Positions 47,280 through 59,997 are shown, numbered from the stretch's first letter. The stretch is 64,000 nt of DNA from Xenoacremonium recifei (GCA_012184525.1 WOFQ01000035.1:186001-250000), one strand, 5' to 3'. The notes: a model not told the origin generated them from the letters alone. Made by a program: numbers and translations.

Positions 47280-48878
47280 TTATAGTTTTGCTAACTTTCT
47301 CTGTACTTTGGCTACCATATCCGTCAAAATCTCTTCGCTTCCGCCACTCACGACAAGCACGCGAACGTCTCGGCTGATCTGTTCAACCCTCCATCCCCTT
47401 CCGCCGCGACTATAACCCAGGCCACCAAATACTTGTTGAGCTTCCCTACTTATAGTCTCCAGATTGTTTGCAGCCTGAACTTTGAGAAGCGCTGCAAGGG
47501 GGCTAAAAGCAACTTGAGGTGTGCGGACGGATCGATGGACTAGGTCTTCCATCAAGAAGTGGCTTGACTCTAGAAGTCCTGTCATCTTGGTAAATTTGGA
47601 ACGAATAACCTGGTTGGAGAAGAGTGACTGGCCGAATGTCTCCCTGGATATGGCGTGTCGATAACTGTCTTCCAGAGCAACTCGGCCAAGACGTATAGCG
47701 GTGATGCCAACCCACAGGCGCTCATGTGTAAATGCTTTAACTCTACTTTAGTGACAATTTCGATCGTGAAGCTTGTTGCAAGCACTTACTCGACATGATG
47801 ATCTCAAAGCCTGCGTTTTCCTTTCCAAGTAGGTTCTCCGCAGGCACAACTACATTGTCAAGCGTGAAGAAGGAGGAGCCTTGGAAATAGCGTCAGCCTT
47901 GGTTCTCGATGATATTCGTAAGGCTTGGCATACCGCTTGAAGCAACTCCGGAGTTTTCCATCTTGCGCTTTGTGATGCCGTCAGAGGCTAGGTCTACGAT
48001 AAAGACGGAGAGGCCCCGAGGACCCGGCGGTCCAGTCCTGCATCCAACAAGAGCATGAGTCGCCCACTGTCCTTGGGTCACCCATTTCTTCTCTCCGTTG
48101 AGGGTATAGTGCTTGCCGTCTGCAGACTTTTCGGCTATAGTTGTCAAACCGCCAACATCGGAACCGGCTATTGTCAACTTAGTCGGGACTACTGACCACC
48201 TCGGGTTATGACTCTTACCGTCTGGTTCTGTAACCATGAGACAATGCCGTTGCTGTCCTCGAAGTAATGGCGAGAGGTACTTGCCCTTTTGTGCTTCACT
48301 ACCATACGTCACCAGCGGTGTTCCGCCAACTGTAGCTCCTCCATTGATTCCCCAGATTGCTCCCAAGCATCCGCAACGAGCCATTTCGTCAATCAACTGC
48401 CTGAATGTAAGAAAATGATGGCAAACATATCGGGCCAAGCCTGGCTCAGACTCACAATCGCGTCGTGAAACTCATCCCATTCTTTGATAGATGGCTAGGT
48501 TAGAAATTGTCTTCAGACTCCTTCACTGACTAAGAGCTTACCATTTGGATCAATTCCTCCTGGAAGTTCAATCCCTTTGACGTATTCCTTCGGCAACGGG
48601 AACACGGCTGCTGCAAGGAAACCCAGTGAAGCATGTCGCTTGAAATTCTGTTCGCGTACTTAGAATAGCTCGAGGTCATTGAGATGAGAAATCGTCACCT
48701 CCTCAGGAATAAAACCCTGCTTCTCCCATTGCTCAACAAAGGGAGAGATTTCATTATCTACATAGTTCCTGATGAACGACTGAAGTCGTCGATGGCTGTC
48801 CTTGTAGTACGGATGAGATGTGTCCCGGTGCCAACTGGGATCTGCGAACGGAATGGAGGATGTGATTGTGCCTGTCAT
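47280..48878 (-). CDS. Acyl-CoA dehydrogenase with peroxisomal C-terminus
   Basis: Seven exons in transcript order: 48878-48699, 48647-48542, 48481-48456, 48396-48219, 48167-47934, 47879-47790, 47734-47280; 422 aa. Introns are 51-60 bp, and exon 3 is only 26 nt. The joins rebuild DEFHDAILIDEMARCG, TEPDAGSD and SSGSSFFTLDN, all hallmarks of the family, so apparent stops in the genomic frame are intronic. It should oxidise an acyl-CoA to the 2-enoyl-CoA using FAD. GGEKKWVTQG-like FAD/acyl contacts are present as NGEKKWVTQGQWA, and the FGGLGYSRGG loop is near the end. The final tripeptide AKL is a PTS1 peroxisomal signal. It is divergent from SDR2 across a promoter with three TCGGAAT boxes. Confidence 0.88.
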
Positions 48879-49382
48879 TGTAGGGTAAAGAGGAGATACG
48901 AGTATGGAGTAATTCACTGAGGGTAGTGGGTAGGAACACAAAGTAGCAAGCTATAATTAAACAGATAAATAACCTGATTTCTTGTTTCTGTGTTTCCCTG
49001 TACCTTCCCTTCAATGAAGGATCCCACCGGCCGCGCGACACGGCGCCCATTACCGAATGCGAGATGCATTCAAACGTCTGGCTCAATCCGCTCAGGTCTA
49101 ACTTACGCCCCCGGACTACCCGATGCCTAGTAATTCGCTGCGACCGTCGGCCTCGGAATGATACAGGCATGCTATATTCCGAAAACACTACTGCATCAGA
49201 TTTTCGGAATGTGCCTACGCTAACCCCCTCAAGCCTCCCCGCATCACCCTGAGAATCTTGGCCGAGAATGCTTTGCAGGGACTCAACGAGATTGCGATCG
49301 ATACAATCTTAACTCGGTGTTGAGGCCCATGGAGTACTATCATGAGATTCAAGTTGTAAATTGGAATAATAGTGCAGTGAAA
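48879..49382. promoter_or_regulatory. Divergent promoter acyl-CoA dehydrogenase / SDR2 with TCGGAAT boxes
   Basis: 504 bp. Exact motif copies at 49153-49159 (TCGGAAT), 49176-49182 (ATTCCGA) and 49204-49210 (TCGGAAT). The first two face each other with 16 bases between them. Confidence 0.65.
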
Positions 49383-50423
49383 ATGAGTGCATCTAATCGC
49401 ATCGACCAATTACAGAAGCAACTGGCCTTGGATGCTGATCCTTGTCGGCTTGATGGCCAGGTCGCGTTGATCACAGGCGGCGCTCAAGGTACTTCATGAA
49501 AGTTCGCCTCGGACATACCAATTCTAATTGAAATTGTGAAATTAGGCATTGGAAGAGCCGCCGCTGATCTTCTGGCCCGTAAAGGCGCTCGGGTTGTCAT
49601 CAACGATGTAGACGAGACCAAAGCCAATGCGGCTGCTCGAGAACTTTCAGAAGCAGGATATAATGCATCCGCCGTCGCTGGGGATCTTCTGGACAAGGAT
49701 TTGCCGCAGAAACTTGTAGACTCTGCGATTGACAAGTTTGGCAAAGTCAACATCCTCGTCAATGGTGCAGGCAAGTAGAAAAAGGGGTTTTAGGATGCGC
49801 TTCCGAACTGACACGGCAGACTCTAGGATTCTTGATTGACAACACAATTCACAAGATGACAGAAGACCAATTTGACCTAGTGATGAAGATCCACAACTAC
49901 GTCCCTTTCAGAATGATCAAGGCACTCTCCCAGCACTGGATGGATCCTGCCAACATCGACATGCCAAAGACCATCGTAAACATCTCGTCGGTCTCAGGCC
50001 TGCATGGAGCCCAGGGCCAGGTCAATTACAGCACTGCTAAGGCAGGAGTTCTGGGCTTGACGAGAGCGATGGCTAGAGAATGGAGCCGGTGAGGATTTCC
50101 ACGATGCTGACAAGCCATTCATGGTTTGCTGATGATCTGTATCCAGATTCAACGTTCGTTGCAATGCAGTGGCCTATGGCTGGATCGATACTCGAATGAC
50201 CCGGCCTCCCGATGAATCAGCCAAGTTCGTCACTGGTGGACAAGAAGTGAGCCCGGGTATTCCGAGAAACTTCAAGAAATGGAGGGACACGTCGGATATT
50301 TTGGTAGGGCAGCGTCCAGGTACGGCTGCAGAAGCCGCAGGTGTAATTCTGTTCCTCTGTAGTAGCCTGTCGTCTTACATGACAGGCACGTACGTAGAGT
50401 GCACGGGAGGCAGATATCTATAG
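49383..50423 (+). CDS. Short-chain dehydrogenase/reductase 2
   Basis: Four exons: 49383-49488, 49546-49770, 49827-50088, 50147-50423; 289 aa. Cofactor motif TGGAQGIG is completed across intron 1. Intron 2 uses a GC donor (CAG|GCAAGT) and ends CTCTAG; only this join gives the NGAG motif followed by FLIDNTIHKM in frame. Catalytic Ser lies in IVNISSVSG and Y-x-x-x-K in YSTAKAG. The C-terminus is GTYVECTGGRYL. An ATG 54 nt upstream (49329) is in frame and could extend the protein by 18 residues. The N-terminus (DQLQKQLALDADPCRLDGQ) resembles fungal SDRs of the 3-oxoacyl-reductase type. The role in the pathway is not certain. Confidence 0.9.
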
Positions 50424-50910
50424 GCCTGCTGAGGCTGCGGCAATCTGGTAGGGGGATGAAACCAGGCCACCTTTTAAAAATTGCCGTGGAGAGCACCCGA
50501 ATTTACCGAGTCGTGCTAGATTGTAAGAGGGTATTCCTTCGCCCGTCGACGCGGGGGCTAGGCAAATACAAGGAAGGCCATTGGCTGTATCGTAGTGAAT
50601 AAGCCGCGCTATGCAGCAAACGGCTGGCTCCAGACATCATGATGCGTGTCCGGCCATCACGGGGATACTTAGTGGAAGGCCAGGGCCCTTCAATTCCGTG
50701 CTGTGGGAAACTGTATCCCCCAGACATCCCTACTTTGCGGGGGAATCTGGGGGCGGGGGCGGGGGGCGAGACTCTTTGGCGTGTCCTTGATAACCTGCGG
50801 ATCTCCCCTCTCTGGTGAGGTTACAGTTGCTCCAATTGATCTTTATCCTCGTTTCTTATCTTGTCGTCGAGCTCTTCCTGTCGCGAAAGCTCACATTTAA
50901 CCCATAAATT
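50424..50910. promoter_or_regulatory. Promoter of the Zn2Cys6 regulator
   Basis: 487 bp between SDR2 and the regulator. Contains a G-rich run at about 50738-50766. No exact TCGGAAT copy was seen, so the regulator may not control itself through this motif. Confidence 0.45.
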
Positions 50911-53591
50911 ATGGCCGAAAAGTTCACCTCATTTCTCGACGAGCTGGCACAAGATCCTGGCTTCAGCAGAAGCCTTGCCGCTGCATTTCAATCACAGAAG
51001 CATCTGGGTCCGGAGCAGCACCAAAGCTCTGCGGATCGGAGCGACTTCGCAGATACGGGCGAACCGGGGACTCGGACAAAGCGGAAAGACTCGAGTTCAA
51101 AACGAAATAAATACATTCCACGGGCCTGGTGAGCCGCAATCCCTCGCCTTCAGTCCCTTCTTCACATTAGACCCCAGAAGAGTAACCCACTGACACAATC
51201 TAGTCAAGACTGTCAACGCCGCAAAGTCAAGGTACACTATGGCGTTCAGCGATATGTTCCTTCAGGCTAATACTATCCCTAGTGCTCTGGAGAAACAGTA
51301 TGCTACCACTGCCGTGCTCGAAACGTTCAATGCGTCTATCTACCAAAGTCCGAGGTTGATGGAAGGCGGAAGCGGAACAAGGTCTCAAGTCCACGCTCGT
51401 AGGTTACGCTCACACTCGATCAATCAGTTAATTGTGACTAAGTCCTCGAAGGGACCCAAGCAAGCCCGACAATGCGTCATCACGAGTTGCGAAGAGTCCT
51501 AATTCCACCAGCAAAGACATCTCACTCGAGTCCCGCGTAGCCATGTTGCAGGAGCAGATCCGAGGATTCACTGAGGGCTCAACATCCAAGTATGTAGCTT
51601 CCTGGCATAGATTGAAGTTGAGCCGACCCGAGTATTAATGCAATCACCAGGTCTGAACGGCAGAGATGGACCTTCACGTCCTCGACACTTTATACGGTCG
51701 ATCTGGCAGCGGAGAATGGCGATGACACAGACACCTTCAACAATGGAACGGGGACGAACAATCTCTCGCTTTCAGCCCAACTAGCCGACCTTCAAAATCT
51801 TCTTCACCTACCTCGACGAGCCCCTCAACAAAATTGGAATAGAGTCTTCGCCCTTGAGCTTCCTCACCCTGTGAGACTTCAGTACCTATTAAATGTCTAC
51901 TTCGCCGAAATGGACTCTTTCTTCCCGCTACTCGACCAACAAGACGCCGAAGCCAGACTCATCAGCACGCTGACTGCTCTGGGATATTCTGACTGCAACC
52001 TCATTGTTGACGTCGATACTGCCCATTATCCCGCCATCGCAATGCTGTGCAGCATGCTTGTTCTCGGAGAGTGCCAGGATCCCGAGATTAAAGGCTGCGA
52101 CGATCCTAAACCAGGCTGGGCCATGTATCACCGGAGCAGGAAACTCATTCAGCACTGCGGGAACTTTCGGACCCTGGATCTTGACCTCATCCGCTATCAT
52201 ACCCTTAGTGCTTTGTACATGATGAATTCCGAGCTCTTGCAGTCGGCGGCGCATGCGATTTCTACTGCAATCCAGCTATCCATGGCCGCCCGCCTTAATG
52301 ATCAATCGCTCTGGGGTGAATGTACACCATTAGAGAAACAATCAAGGCAGCGGCTCTGGTGGACGATATACTTTCTGGACCGCAGAATCGCGCAACGAAA
52401 TGGGACACCATACATTGTTCGCGACATAGAAGCAGCGGTCGACGAGTTTGCGGGCCCTGAGAGCATGAGAAGGCCTAGCAAAGAGAAGTTAGCATCTGAA
52501 GAAAAAGGGAACGCGGATGTCATGGCGTCCAACTACCTGCAATCCTTAGTCAATTTCGGGAGGCTATGGGGTGAGATCTGGGATAGTTTTTATGCCGCGG
52601 CAACCAAAAAGAACAAAGACTGGCGAGACATTGCGTAAGTAAACGCAGAAGGCCGACTAAGAATATGAGAACTGATGATTGAACTTGCAGCCTGGCGGAC
52701 ACTAGGATCTTAATATTTCGTCGCATGTTACCGGCGGAGCTCACATGGGATACTGAACAAGTTATGGTGTATTTGGCGGAGGGGGAGACAGAACCCAGAC
52801 TCCGGCGACGGCTTGCGATATACTTGGTGAGCCTTTTTCCTGCCTTGCAGATTAATCTCCCATAAAATTATTTCGACTAATTAGCTCGTGTCTAGCGAGC
52901 AAACCTACTCCGAATGATCATTCGACAAAATCCCATCTTGTCTTGCGATGGGGATAAGGAAGCACGGTATGACTGCGCACAATTTGCAAGGAACAGCATC
53001 GACGCCATTGCAGTATATGCCTCGGCATGTCCCACCCCTCGTGCGTCCGGATATTTCATCAGCACCGCGTTGGTGGAATGCATCTACCATCTGGTGTACA
53101 TTTTGCAAGACGAGACACTCCAGATTGACCGGCCGAGCATTTTGGATGCCTTTCGGAAAGCATATCAACTTCTACAGGATTTTGCCCAGAACTGGGTCAC
53201 TGCGAAACGTGCTGTCCAAGCGCTATCCGTCGCAATTTTCTCCGGTGGAAATGCAAACGACCTCTTGGGGGCCATAAAGAACTCGAAGAATGAGCCCAGC
53301 GAATGCTCGCACGATTTTGCTCGTGATGGCGAGTTTGATCTGAGCACATGCAATGTATCTCCTGGTGGCCTATTCGAAGACTTTATGCTGGACACCTCAA
53401 GCCTGGACTTGGGGTTGCCTCCAAATTTCATGCTGGATATTCCCACAATGAATGATCTTTCTGGACATATACTTCGTGATGAATCCCGAAGATTGGCACA
53501 ACAAGGGTTTGGCGGGAATTCTGAATCTACTCAGTGCCCAAAGGATGGCTTTAACGACGCGAATCTTGGTGGTGATCGAATGTTCCAATGA
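50911..53591 (+). CDS. Zn2Cys6 fungal transcription factor, probable cluster regulator
   Basis: Seven exons: 50911-51128, 51204-51231, 51283-51398, 51452-51589, 51651-52634, 52691-52826, 52896-53591; 771 aa. Joining exons 1 to 3 rebuilds a perfect binuclear zinc cluster C-x2-C-x6-C-x5-C-x2-C-x6-C at residues 73-99, with QRRKVK after the second Cys. Exon 2 is just 28 nt. A short coiled linker (VAMLQEQIRGF) follows. The middle homology region (fungal_trans, from about 235) has YLLNVYFAEMDSFFPLLD, RQRLWWTIYFLDRR and a YHTLSALYM helix. Zn2Cys6 factors bind CGG triplets, often as inverted or spaced pairs. Its place inside the cluster and the repeated CGGAAT boxes in neighbouring promoters suggest it controls them. 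Confidence 0.92.
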
Positions 53592-53806
53592 TCTCATCAA
53601 TACGATAGCAGAAGCTCGAATTTTCATGGCAAAAGTTTGTCTCACGATCTCAAGGCTGGTCTAGAATGTCAGTGTAGGTCAATTCGCAACTTCGAGTTCT
53701 AAATACAAGGAAACTTTTAAACATGTCTTCAAATCTTCAAAATTATTTAATTTGGACCATCTGTTCAATATGTCCAGAAATGGAACCCATAGGCTCTCAC
53801 TCTGGT

Positions 53807-55547
53807 CTAAGTACACATCTGGCTATCCATAGTCCTCCACCAATCCTTATCCCGTTTCCGAAGGGTTACGTCCAGGCCTCTTTGCAAAACTAGCCACCCT
53901 GGAAGCAAATGATATCTCTCGGGGTCTATGATTGATACCTCAAACCTCCTGAACAGCTCTGGAACCATCTTTGAGATCTCCAACAGCGCAATGTTTTTGC
54001 CTAGGCAGACTCTCGAGCCCCCTCCAAAGGAGAAGAGAAGATGATCCATTTTCTTCAGCTGCTCTTCGCTGCCATGCAGCCAGCGCTCTGGTCGAAACGC
54101 ATCTGCATCTTCACCAAACACATTTTTGTCTCGATGAACCACCCATGCGTTGCAGCCTACGATGGTACCGCCGGGAATGAACCGACCGCATAGTTGAATT
54201 CCCTGCGCCGGTACTACTCGTGGAATTAGCTGCCCGAGAGGTGGATGGACTCGGAGGCACTCCTTGATCAACGCTTGGTAATACGACATGCTCTGGCCTT
54301 CTGCCCAGGTAATGGGTTTCTCAAAATCAGCCACTTTGGTGTCACAACGAGCCAACAAGACCCCTATGAGCTCATCTAGAAACTTTGACAATGCACCAGG
54401 ATGAGTGAGAAGGCGAAATAAGATCTCCCGTAGCGCAATGGCGGTGGTATCTGAACCAGCACTGACGTTAGTGTTGGTGTAAGTTGCTAAGCGCCGATCT
54501 GTCATCACGTCGGGGTATCTGTCACGAGCTTGAACGAAGCGAGTCAGAAAGTCAGGTCGAGACTCCGAATGTGATGTCTTGTGCTCTCGAATTTGTTGCG
54601 CGGTGAACTTCATGATAGGCCCGGTCGGTCGAAGACGTCGCCAAATGTGGCCAAGACCCTTGAGACGGAAGTATTCGTCGATAGTAGGGATCTGTCCAAC
54701 CTGTTTATAATGCATGTTGGTTATGTTTAATAAGTAAGCACGGTCAGAGGAAAGCTTACGATACCGATCCAGTCCATAGCACGGGCAGTGTGTTTCATCA
54801 TATTATCGAGATCTTTTCCAGCCTCAAGAAATCCGAATCGCTTACTAAAAGTAATCTCTCCTCTGTATTAATTAGTTGAAAGCCCCGTCTTATGTGGCCT
54901 CGAGGTTTGGCTATCAGGAGCACCTACATTACGTCGAATGCGTACATCTGGAGCCAAGTCGAAAATGGACAGACATCTTGGGTCTCGGCAAAGTGCTCCA
55001 TCTGTTTCATGAAAACAATTGACGTAGAGTCGACAAGGGGCTCATATTCGACGAGAATGCTCAAGGAGTAGGCGTTTGCCACAGGCCGACGAAGATCTCG
55101 ATGCACATTTTCGCTTCTTGTTGACGATACATTTTGAAGAATTGTCCCATCTTCAGTCGTGACATCTTGGGATATATAAAGTCGGCTCTTGCGATACATT
55201 AGTCGTTAGGAGTCCTTTCCAAGCTCGACGCGGCGTACCTTAGCAAAGGTTGGCTTCCATCCGTATATAGTCTTCACAGCTTCAGCATCTGAGACAGAGA
55301 TAGTGTTTGGTCCGAGGCGAACGAGGTTTGACTTGTACTTCTGATGAATTTCGTATTCGCTCAAGCCTCTGCGAAAAAGGTAGTGCACGAAAAGCCAGGC
55401 ATCTGATATCGAGGCTAAAAAGGGGCCGGGGATATTAGACAAGCCCTTGCGGTACTTGTTTGCAATTAGACGTGCTAATAACAGGGCTAAAACTGCATAC
55501 GGCCAGTTGACCGCACTAAAGTGTACAGCATCAGCAATAAATGCCAT
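53807..55547 (-). CDS. Cytochrome P450 monooxygenase
   Basis: Transcript order 55547-55239, 55187-54928, 54862-54760, 54700-53807; 521 aa; introns 51, 65 and 59 bp. N-terminal membrane anchor (about 14-27, YAVLALLLARLIA) before the Pro-rich hinge NIPGP. I-helix AGSDTT (about 302), K-helix E-x-x-R as ECLR, PERW, and heme-binding FGGGSRVCLG with the Cys ligand near residue 455. It resembles fungal pisatin demethylase-like and benzoate hydroxylase-like P450s in layout, but I cannot assign a CYP family. In the proposed pathway it would hydroxylate an inert carbon to make an alcohol for an SDR. It is divergent from the MFS transporter. Confidence 0.92.
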
Positions 55548-56142
55548 GGTAAGATGTCAATTCTAGGGCAGTAACAGCTGTCTTTGTCGATAGCTATCCA
55601 ACAACTCATTACACACTCATAAATCTATCTGACCATTTAATTTCTTCATCATTACATTCGACTGCCTTTCTCAGTCTCAACACCCTTGGTACATCACGGA
55701 TCACAAAGTAGGCTCGGAATGCCGATGAAGAGCTGGGCGATGCTCGGAATGAATGTCAAGGTCCGGGTATGCCTATCGGAATCGCTTTGCCATGCCCGGT
55801 TCCGAACCCCGCACTTTCACACCTTTTCTTAGAATTAGTGCACACGCACAATGCGTTAATAAGCCATGAGACAGTTCGCTAAACAGATTCCAGGCTTCTC
55901 TAGTCCTATTGGGTGCATGAAAGCTGAAGTCCGGTTGCTTGGAAGTCTGGGGAAGATGCGGGGAACCTTGCAAACAACGGTCTGTGCCAATGAAGGATGA
56001 TAAGGGTTCGGTGAAGCTTTTGTATATATCAACCTCACGATCAATCAACTAATTCTAGTTTTTGTTGTTTACTCCCATATGTTAATCGACCAACTTGACT
56101 CGTCCTGAAATCCTCCTGACTCACTCTTTGGCAAACCTCACT
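55548..56142. promoter_or_regulatory. Divergent promoter P450 / MFS with TCGGAAT boxes
   Basis: 595 bp. Exact TCGGAAT at 55714-55720, 55744-55750 and 55776-55782, spaced 30 and 32 bases start to start (about three helical turns), plus GTTCCGA at 55799-55805. Confidence 0.65.
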
Positions 56143-57856
56143 ATGGCCGCCTTGACACAGACAAAAACGGCGGATACAACTGGGACTGAAACCCGACTCG
56201 AAAACTTCGAGAGGAAACAACATGTCAACCTCCGTAGCATCCTTGTTATCTCCTTCATAACTTTGAGTTCAGCTGCCTACGGATACTCAGGTTCCATCAT
56301 CGCCACAACTCTGACCCAACCATCCTTCATCAAACACATGAAGCTGGACACGGCTCCCAATGCTGAGTCCTTGACTGGGGCCATGAATGGTCTCTACTAT
56401 GCTGGTGGCATATTTGGAAGTATCTTTGCAGGATGGATGTGCAACAAGTACGGCAGAAAGATGTCTGTGGCTGTCGGGAATGCTCTCATCCTTGTCTCCG
56501 GAGCGTTACTCACAGCTTCAGTTAACCCGGGAATGTTCATATTCTCTCGGTTTGTCAGCGGCTTTGGGTAGGGATAGCCCCTGTTATTGCGAATCTTTGG
56601 ATCACTACTACAGCGGAATACTGACATCATTACTTATAGGTCCTTCATTATTCTTTCCAGTGTTCCGGTATGGGTAGCCGAGCTCGCTCAACCGAGGGTT
56701 CGAGGCATTTTGACCGATATTCATGTCGTGTTTATGATGTTCGGCTATGCACTCGCGTGCTATGTCGGGTTAGGTTTCTACTTTGTTCACGGAAATAATC
56801 AGTGGCGAGGAGCCATGGGACTGCAGATGGCCCTACCTGCAATTATTCTGTGTGGCATCTACTGGATGCCAGAGTCACCCAGATATCTCGTTTCGAAGGA
56901 CCGACTGGAGGAGGCTCATCGCGTTGTCCATCTCCTACACTCCCATCCGAGCGACCCAACGGACGAGTTTGTCAAGAGAGAATTCTATCAGATACAGAAA
57001 CAGATCGAGCTCGATAACACATTTGCAAAGTCATACTGGGATATTGCGAAAGTCCCATCCCTTCGAAAGCGAGCGATTACAACAATTTTCCTTGAATTTG
57101 CGTTGATGAGTTCTGGTGTGCTGGTAATCCTGAGTAAGTGTTGCTTGTTTATCGCCTTGTACGCAAATACACTGACGATAATTAGACTATGGCTCCATTA
57201 TCTGGCGATCATTGGGCTTCAACACCGTTCAAATTCTCAACTTCCAGTGTGGATTTCAACTCACTGGTTTTGTCTTCAACATCATCGCCATGACATTTGT
57301 CGATCGTGTCAAACGACCTCGCCTGATCGCCGGGGGCTTTCTTATTACGGCTACTGTAATGTCTGCTGAGGCAGCTTTGCAACGCTATTATCTTGGGGGC
57401 GATAACCGCTCCGGCTTGATTGCTTGTGCAAGTCTCATCTTTCTATTTCAGGTTTCGTTTTCTTTGTTCTTGGATGGCCCAACTTACTTCTATGTTGCGG
57501 AGATCTGGCCATCCCACGTACGGTCTCAGGGATTCGCCATCGCCATGGCGACTCTATCTCTCACTAACCTCATGTGGCTGCAAGCTGCTCCATCTGCATT
57601 CAGCAGCATAAGCTGGCGTTTTTACCTCTTTTTCATCTGTATCCCGGTTATCTCTGCCGTTATAGTTGCGCTGTTCTTCAAGGATACGCTACATAAGCCT
57701 CTGGAGGAGATTGCAGCGATTTTCGGTGATGAAGACATGGTTGCGGTCTACCAGAAGGAGCTCGATATTGGAAAGATACCGGTTGAGGTTCTTGATGATG
57801 CTATGGTTTCAAAGGCCAACCAGTCGGGTAATGTTGAGATGGTGGAATCTGTCTAA
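56143..57856 (+). CDS. MFS transporter, sugar-porter family
   Basis: Three exons: 56143-56567, 56640-57133, 57186-57856; 529 aa with about 12 membrane helices. The family signature after helix 2 is NKYGRK, the mid-loop has PESPRYL, and the last loop keeps a weak form of the sugar-porter motif (DTLHKPLEEIAAIF). The first cytosolic segment and QPSF before loop 1 are typical of fungal lactose- or hexose-transporter-like proteins. Proteins of this type also carry quinate, inositol and other small polar molecules, so the substrate is open. In this cluster it is the likely importer of the growth substrate. The start at 56143 is the first ATG of the open frame. Confidence 0.92.
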
Positions 57857-58080
57857 GAGTAAAAAGCAACACAATCTGTCACCGATCTTGGAATAACAGG
57901 GACCTAGCTCTCTTGGTCGAATTCATTGCTTTCTTAGTAGTTGGTACTCAATCAGAATCGCACATCCAATGAATATCTCATGCACAAGTACCGGATCGCC
58001 TATCTCAACAGGAAACTCATTCACTATGTAGAGCCAACATATGCAATAGAAGAGTATATATCTCATAAGATTAGAACCAA

Positions 58081-59997
58081 TCATAGCTTCGCCAGGATCT
58101 TCCCACTGTTTTCTTCCTTCGCTCTTTCTCTTAGGACCCTCCTCAAGACTTTGCCGGTGGGATTCTTAGGGAGCTGGTCAAGAAACACAACACCACCTCT
58201 TAGATGCTTATACCGAGCCACGCGCTCAGAGACATGTCTCGAAAGCTCTGTTGCCATTTTCCCGTGATCCATTGTCGCCATTAAATCAGGTTTCGGCACC
58301 ACGTAGGCTCTCACAACTTCCGTAGCGTCTTTGTGGCTCCAAACTCCGCAAACAGCTACCTCATCAACAAAGTGATGCTGTACCAGTATCTCCTCAAGCT
58401 CTAGTGGAGATACCTGGAATCTGTTTTAATTCATGTGTCAGCTTCAAACTCTAGAACGCCACATTGCTGTCCCAAAGGCTAGTAGCTCTACAGACTTACC
58501 CATTGTACTTGATTATGTCTTTAAGTCGGTCATAGACGACAAGGTAACCTTGCTCATCTATATATCCAAGATCCCCCGTCCTATACCAGCCTCCGGGTAA
58601 CATAGAGTCAGCCGTGGCAACAGGATCGTCCTTATACCCCCTATCGAGTGAACTATTTAGCCATTTTCTTATCAATTTGGAATGAGCTTACATCATGACG
58701 TTTGGGCCCTTGATTGTGATTTCTCCTGGGCCTTTCCCACTCTGCTCCATCTGGCCATTCTCGTCGATATTTACGAACGTCATTTCCATATTCGCAATCA
58801 GAGTCCCGGTAGCTGTGATGGGTAAGTCTACATCGCGAACTCCGCTCTGTATGCATGGGCCGGAGAGCTCAGTGCATCCGTAAGCTGGATGTTGTCTCCC
58901 GTTAGCCACGTGATCCCGCTGCATAAGGTGAAGAGATAAAAACTTACTTTGGCAGAGCGCAACGCCCGGAAATCTCTTCCTGAGCTTTTCGGCGAGTTCA
59001 GACTAACAAATAAGAGGTAAGACACCTATCAAACAACAGTGAAGCCAATACAACTTACGTTTAGAGGCGCTGCTGAGCAGGAAAAATACTCCAGAGAAGT
59101 CATATCATATTTCTCAACGGCAGGATGCTCGGCTAGTTCCTTAGCAACAGGTGGAACAAGTCTTGCTAAGGTTGCCTTTCGATCTTGAACAAGACGACAA
59201 AATGTCTCGAGGTGGAAGCGTGGCATGAGGCAGACATAAGATCCGAGCCAGAAGCTGCCGGTGATGCATGTATATAGAGCGTAGACGTGCGATAGTGGAG
59301 GGAAAAAGATGTCTTTTTGATCGCTGCGCCAGTTGTCGGGGTTATCGGCCTGAAGTTGATGGATGGCAGACACAAGGTTGTAATGAGACAGCATGACACC
59401 CTTAGGCTTGCCAGTTGTGCCACTCGAAAGGAGAATTGCAGCCAGCACCTTGGAAGTGTCATGTCCTGATAGTCCAAAAGGATCTAGGTGCGCCGTTTCT
59501 TTGGAAGCGTTGTCCGAGAAAGATACCCAACCATCTCGAGGTGTCCCCATAGTGAGGATGCTCAAGGGATGGCTCGTCTTGCACAGCTCCAGAATAGTCG
59601 AGATCCTCTGTCGGATATCATCATGAAATATCACATATTCTGGTTGAATCAGATCAAAAGCAGTCGCAATTTCGTTCTCATGGAGAGAGTAGTTGACCGG
59701 GCAGACAACACCGCCTGCCCACCACACAGCATGAACAGCGCATATGTAATCGATGCAACTAGGTCCAACAATGGCGACTCGTTGGCCGGGAGTCAGTCCT
59801 AAAGAGTGTCGCAGCCAATACGCACCCCGACTAACGTCTGAGTGAAATTGGCGGTACGTTTTAGTCTTGCCACTCAGGGCTTCTTCGTAAATGATCTTAT
59901 CGTCTCGAGTACTGAAGGCATTTTTGTTCATGAGTTCAGATATGGAGATACCGTCAGGGATGTCAATCCATGTCTTCGATCGTAAAACTTCCATCAT
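58081..59997 (-). CDS. Acyl-CoA / 4-coumarate-CoA ligase-like enzyme with peroxisomal C-terminus
   Basis: Transcript order 59997-59059, 59002-58948, 58884-58692, 58640-58500, 58420-58081; 555 aa; introns 51-79 bp. ANL adenylating enzyme that activates a carboxylic acid through an acyl-AMP to the CoA thioester. P-loop LSSGTTGKPKG (about 199-209), second core motif YGCTE completed across intron 2, YRTGDLG, and the hinge and catalytic lysine region (YDRLKDIIKYNG; NPTGKVLRR). The exon 4/5 join gives YNGFQVSPLELE, the classical motif. The final tripeptide AKL is a PTS1 peroxisomal signal. It is divergent from the alpha/beta hydrolase. It likely activates the acid released by ring opening; inference. 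Confidence 0.92.

Noticed and set aside
47880..48698. Acyl-CoA dehydrogenase as a pseudogene with in-frame stops
   Set aside because: Each stop falls inside a 51-60 bp GT-AG intron. Removing them gives a full 422-residue protein with conserved motifs at the joins.
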